The position numbers and the translations under genes were made by a program. From the NCBI GenBank assembly GCA_963573305.1, contig OY754329.1:18629200-18693199 (forward strand): 64,000 nt of DNA, given 5' to 3'. The notes beneath the pieces are model-generated. The model had not been told where the DNA came from. It worked only from the letters and a program-made list of their open reading frames with translations, and ran no database searches. The stretch is from Pyrrhosoma nymphula (lineage: Eukaryota; Arthropoda; Insecta; Odonata; Coenagrionidae). Positions 59,501 through 64,000 of this stretch are shown piece by piece; the first letter of the stretch is position 1; each line of letters opens with the position of its first letter.

Positions 59501-60478
59501 TGTAGGGTAAGTCCGGAAGAGATGGCCCCTCGGGAGAGATGGACTGATTGCATAGCTCGGAATGTAGCCGCTCTAGTGCGCCACTGCTCTCATGCTGGTG
59601 TAATGGCCGACTACGTAGGCACGTATTGTTGTTTATGGCCGCTTTGACCTGCTTATTTGATAGTTATTCAAAGAAAAAGATATCAGGTGAGCAAAATATT
59701 TCTTCATAGTTAACGTTTTTTTTAGTTATAGTGTGTTTAATTGTCCATATCATTGAGTTTAATGTCTATACTTGATGAAAACAATATGTAACGGTTCACT
59801 ATACACCACTGCGGCGCCCCTGGCATTGGGAAAAGCAGAAAAATGGCCTAGTCCATCTCTTCCATACAATCGGGAGAGATGGACCAGTTCGAGTTGGGAT
59901 AGATGGACCAACTTTTTACACTATAAGTAAAATCTGACAATTTAGATTTGCTTTATCAAAGGGCTGAAATGTTAAAAAAACAAATACAGTCGAACCAATA
60001 ATTAAGGAAATTGTAGTTAGTAACAATTCCATTATTAAAACTTGGCTTTTCACTATATTTTAATGTTTTGTGGGCCGTTTAATCCTTTTGGTTAGATTTT
60101 TGTGTCTTATATGTTCTAATTTTGCAAATTTATAGTTTGGTAACATTGTTAATACCCATAGAGTGTTATTAAAATATTCTTTTGTACAGAGAATTTTTTT
60201 TTCAAGTTTGTTTAATGCCTTTTAGTTATGGTCCATCTATCCCTATGACTTTGGTCCATCTCACCCATAGCATATGGGTGAGATGGACCAATGAGAAAAA
60301 AATATATTGATTTTTTAAAGGCATTTTCCATTTAAATTTCACTTATTTCTTATGAAATACTAATAGCGTTATCTATGATATTATAGGACAACAAACGATT
60401 GAACCGATTATACCGTAACTAACAAAAATATGAACACTTAAAAAAAAGTGGGGCCATCTGTCCCGGACTTACCCTACA
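59501..60478. mobile_element. Mariner-like non-autonomous element with internal repeats
   Basis: Tips TGTAGGGTAAGTCCGG and CCGGACTTACCCTACA are inverted repeats, flanked by TA on both sides as in Tc1/mariner insertions. Inside, GAGATGGAC or its complement GTCCATCTC recurs at least six times in both orientations (59534, 59848, 59877, 59897, 60230, 60252, 60288). No transposase frame. Confidence 0.7.
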
Positions 60479-60514
60479 TACTATGATGCAAACATACACA
60501 ATTTCACATGTTCC

Positions 60515-60538
60515 ATGCGTATATATATATACGCATGT
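60515..60538. repeat. 24 bp perfect palindrome
   Basis: CATGCGTATATA followed by TATATACGCATG, with an alternating TA core. Confidence 0.6.
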
Positions 60539-61854
60539 AGTATTTCCGAGTAGTTCATCCACATTGCATTCCTATTAAAAGAAGTCACCAGGGGCAGTGC
60601 TGTGTCACAAATTCAAAGGAGGAGCCATACCATCGTTAAACCTCATTATTTTGCTCTTCAACAAAGATTATAATTGAAAAAACCAGCTATTTTCGTAGCC
60701 ATGGTGTACGGCCTAGGCCCTTCATCATCTGCCTTCTGGATGGTGTACTGGACGCGAGCTCAAATTTCATTCAACTAAATTTCTTATCTCTTATGTGATG
60801 AAAAATCTCTCGTCTGGAGACAAAAGACGAGGAATAATAACCATCCTTTCCTCCCCCATCGCACATGAATGAATCCATGGAAGCGTCGTCTGTGCCTGTC
60901 TTTATTGGGCATCAGGTGAGACTACCGTTTTCACGCTTTGAGAGTACTCTTCTGAACCACCTCTTTTTTAAAATTAGACTGTCACCAGATTCTAAAATGT
61001 ACAATGAAAGGGACAGCTAAACGTTCTTGGTTTTGGACGAAGTTCAAACAAAATATTGCCTGAAATAATTTCCTTGTCAGGAATTCAGGAAGTCTATCAA
61101 ACTAGACTTTGGAGAAAAAAGTTTTATTACATGTGGTGGAGTATAACTAGATTTCTGGCAATTCCACTCACAATATTTACTCATCAACTTGAAATTTTGT
61201 AGAAGAATATCATTTCTCTTCTTCGAACTATGAGAAAGTATGGGCAAAAAATACCTCCTTTCGTTTACGTAAACACTGAAATCTACGAAACTGAAATGAA
61301 TTGGAACAAATTGGTCACTTCCTTATTTATCATGAAGGAAAAAAATACGAAAATTTGCTTCCGCTAAGCACGATGGAATCATATGCCATTATTTTTAGGA
61401 AATTAAATAAAACTGATGGAGGAATAGTTTTCTTTGTGAGGGAAAGAAAGTTGTCGTGGAGATAATGAGTGGGAATAATGTGCAGAAAACATTCTTCTCG
61501 TTCATTGAAGATAGTATATCCTTATCAAGTTTAATCAATCGGATTTTTTACAATAAATGGCTTATAGCGCGAGATGTTGTACAAAGATAAAACAAATAGC
61601 AAATTGAGAAGAGAAAAATGAATTACCAGCCAAGTAGAAGAATGGTGGGAACGTTGTGTCACATGGAAGCCTCGTCAAACCGAGAAAGTCAAAATAGCCG
61701 TGGTGCAGCATCGAATGTAACTTCGCTAATGGTTCGGATAGTGAAAACTTGTCTAACGTATCAACATATAACAAGTGTTTACCATAATGTAGATCTCCTG
61801 GGGAAGTAAGAGTAGCCCCCAAATGATGAAGCGACTGCAGTAGGACGTACTGAC
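60539..61854. other. Anonymous DNA
   Basis: No gene recognised. Frames at 61562-61822 (minus) and 61618-61809 (plus) overlap and lack motifs. Confidence 0.35.
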
Positions 61855-61905
61855 ATCATCGCCTGTGATCTAATGGTCCCGGGTTCGAATCCCACTTGGG
61901 CGAAA
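61855..61905 (+). repeat. tRNA-like B box, possible SINE head
   Basis: GGGTTCGAATCCC is a perfect B box, with CCACTTGGGCG after it. The A box upstream (TGTGATCTAATGGTCC) is poor. Confidence 0.5.
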
Positions 61906-63273
61906 TAATGTTGTGCCAGTCTTCAGATAAGGTCTTCTAATACAACCTTAGCTATCAAAGGCCCTTAAAATCCATGTTAAATATTGCACAACTGATAAGA
62001 AAACGTTAGGAGTCAAGCCGTCCTTCTAGGTAGTAAACAAACTCCCGTCCTCCTAGTGTTAAGATAAGTATGTGGACCTTGAGTAGGTGAAATCAACTGA
62101 CAGCCGCGTTTTATGAATAGATACAGGGTTTCTGCTTTATTTTTTTACTTGCCAATTTAGTTGCTTAACAGCTGTATTCTTCAGAAGTCAGGTGAAAAGT
62201 TAAAAAAAATAAAATGAGAAGAGTATCCAAAGCAAAGAAGGCATTCTGTCGCAAGAAGTCTACTGTCAGCTAGGAACACAAGGCATGGAAGTAGGGATGT
62301 ATTAGATCATATGTACGGAGCCTGATTTCAGGTGAATGTGAAGCTTAGGGGATAACCACACTAGTCCAGAAACTATTAATAGCAATAGAGGTGCAGTGTT
62401 ATCGGAAAATTATGAAAATCAAATGAGCGGAGAGGACCACCGATGAATAAGTTTGTGGAAGAGTTGGGGAGAGAAGTTTAAAACCATGCGAAGTAGAATT
62501 AGCAAACTTGTTGGACACTTAAAAATTATTGAAAAAAATTACGGAAGAAATAATAAAACCGGAGAATTTATGAGAAGGGTGGAGGATTCAACAAGTGTAG
62601 AAAATTAGGAGAGGAGTCATAACAATGAATAACGATGCGATATAGAGCGGTTACCCGAGAAGTTAACTTCAGTGGAGAGCTGTAACAAACCAAATCATTT
62701 GAACAATGACTACTGAAGACGAGCTAAAAATGTAGCCTACCAGCTTTTTTTATTATTCTGCATCTTATTCCTGATGTTACAACAAAGTATCATAATATCG
62801 TTTGTCATTTAAAATGACTGCGCTGAGTAGTGGGAAAATCGTGACTTCAACACAACAATTTAATTGTCACTTATCTGCGAACCTCCGGAGCAATCGATTT
62901 TTAAATCAACTAATTATTGGCCTAATTTAAATTGCACCAGTTAAAATGCATCGCATTTGAACGGAAAACGTCAATTAACCCACCCACCCCACACACACAT
63001 ACAATTGAACCAAAGGACATATATACTCCCCAGGTATGTGAACTGTACCTGCTTCTCTGGTTTGTCTTATGATCTTGATATTTATTTAAGCATTCCTTCA
63101 GGAGGATCTTATCTCCCTTATCTTTTTAGGACCTATTCATACCGTCTTACTATTGCGGTGGTGCGCATAAATTGATTTTAGCGCTGCGTCGTAGAAAATC
63201 CCATGCTTCTTACACGCCGTTCTGCCCTCTTGCATCGATGTGCATTATACGAAATTATATAATTAAATACGAA
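61906..63273. other. Anonymous DNA
   Basis: Nothing recognised. Confidence 0.4.
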
Positions 63274-63350
63274 AATTATTTTGTTCTCTGCATGAAGTAG
63301 TGTCTCGTAGCATTAAAAAATTAATAGTATTAGTAATAATAACCACTATC
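63274..63350 (+). mobile_element. LINE 3' region fragment (family 3)
   Basis: TTTTGTTCTCTGCATGAAGT and the ATTAATAGTATTAGTAATA run match 12290-12355. It abuts the minus-strand family 2 copy, which seems to have inserted into it. Confidence 0.6.
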
Positions 63351-64000
63351 TACATCTACAAAATACGCTGCAAGCCACCTCAGGGGTGTGTGGCAGGGGT
63401 TGAGTATTCACCAACATGTTATACCCTAAAGTTGGTGTAACTACGACTAATTATGCATTAGCATAAATCGCTAATGCTTGTCATGAGGTGAAGCCTCACA
63501 ACCATGCACTACTACACTACAGATATTATCACAATAGAGAGGGACCATTAATATATATGTATTTTGCAACTACACAAATGGACAGAGACTCAAGACTTAT
63601 GTAGAAAACATGCACGGCGTGCTGTTAGTACTAGGTAACAGATAAGGATTCAAGTATTAGGGAGTACTACTACTACTAAGAGCTACACTACCTAACGACA
63701 AACCTAGATAAAAGTCTCATTGGCAGCTGTTATGGTCCCTTATTGTTCGTGGGAAAAATGACATTTTAAATCTGTCCGTTCTGCAGTCTAGTTCCCTAAT
63801 TTTATTCTCATGATCTGATCTACCGTAGTATGTCGCATTTCGTAAAATATTATCAACGTCGTCAGAGAATAGACCGGTTTGGAACTTACATAATAGATTG
63901 AGTCAATATTTTAATCGACGGTCTGAAAGCTTTTCCCATCCCAGTTGCTGCAAAAGCTCAGTAACACTAACGAGACTATATGTATCCTTAGCAGTGTACA
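63350..64000 (-). pseudogene. LINE 3' end (family 2), copy G, running off the window
   Basis: Minus strand. The coding part near the right edge encodes TELLQQLGWEKLSDRRL, then DHENKIRELDCRTDRFKMSF and FPRTIRDHN, the family 2 C-terminus, with a stop in between. The 3' untranslated region runs to the TCTACATCTACAAAATA tail at 63350. The upstream part lies beyond 64000. Confidence 0.8.

Noticed and set aside
60700..60760. TTCATCATCTGCC near CGGCCTAGGCCC as another hammerhead-like unit
   Set aside because: No GAAAC element and no helix II of the right form.

Overview
This window looks like intergenic or intronic DNA from an arthropod with a large, repeat-rich genome, probably an insect. I found no host protein gene, functional tRNA gene, operon, CRISPR array or bacterial-type signal that I could support. 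The evidence for a metazoan genome is the density of eukaryotic transposons: CR1/Jockey-type, RTE-type and R2-group (R4/Dong-like) non-LTR retrotransposons, Penelope-like elements, a Helitron, TIR elements resembling Harbinger, hAT and mariner MITEs, tRNA-derived SINEs and a 5S-rRNA-derived sequence. A short CCTAA-rich insertion (the complement of the TTAGG arthropod telomere repeat) also fits an arthropod. The species cannot be named from sequence alone.

Layout. 0-9 kb: a TTAA-flanked MITE split by a 5'-truncated LINE, an inverted Penelope 3' end, a Harbinger-like MITE and a LINE tail. 9-13 kb: a 1.2 kb long-TIR element, a tRNA-SINE, a LINE tail and a near-perfect foldback. 13.8-18.5 kb: a foldback split by a 2.06 kb Helitron whose exact empty site is preserved in a paralogous repeat near 18.12 kb, followed by an RTE-type LINE end and a SINE. 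19-26 kb: more foldbacks, MITEs, an inverted Penelope dimer with GIY-YIG endonuclease remnants, hAT-like AT-rich elements and LINE ends. 27-36 kb: LINE tails, a MITE, a hAT-like element with a nested LINE, and two foldbacks. 36-51 kb: mostly anonymous AT-rich DNA with five foldbacks, one single tail, a third MITE copy and two LINE ends. 51.8-54.8 kb: the only long open frame (978 codons), the reverse transcriptase of an R4/Dong-like element. 55-64 kb: LINE remnants, a 5S-like sequence, a mariner-like element with internal repeats, and a LINE tail running off the right edge.

Main idea. Many of the hairpin-forming foldbacks and some single tails carry one compact motif: CTGANGA, one extra base, a 4-6 bp stem, GAA, a short self-complementary A...T segment and usually C or T. 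In several copies 2-5 bases on either side can also pair. This is the layout of a minimal hammerhead ribozyme with very short helices I and III. Two of these foldbacks retain Penelope GIY-YIG coding remnants. Hammerhead motifs have been reported in Penelope-like elements, so I read the foldbacks as inverted, truncated Penelope 3' ends. The extra base next to helix II is unusual and leaves open whether they can cleave.
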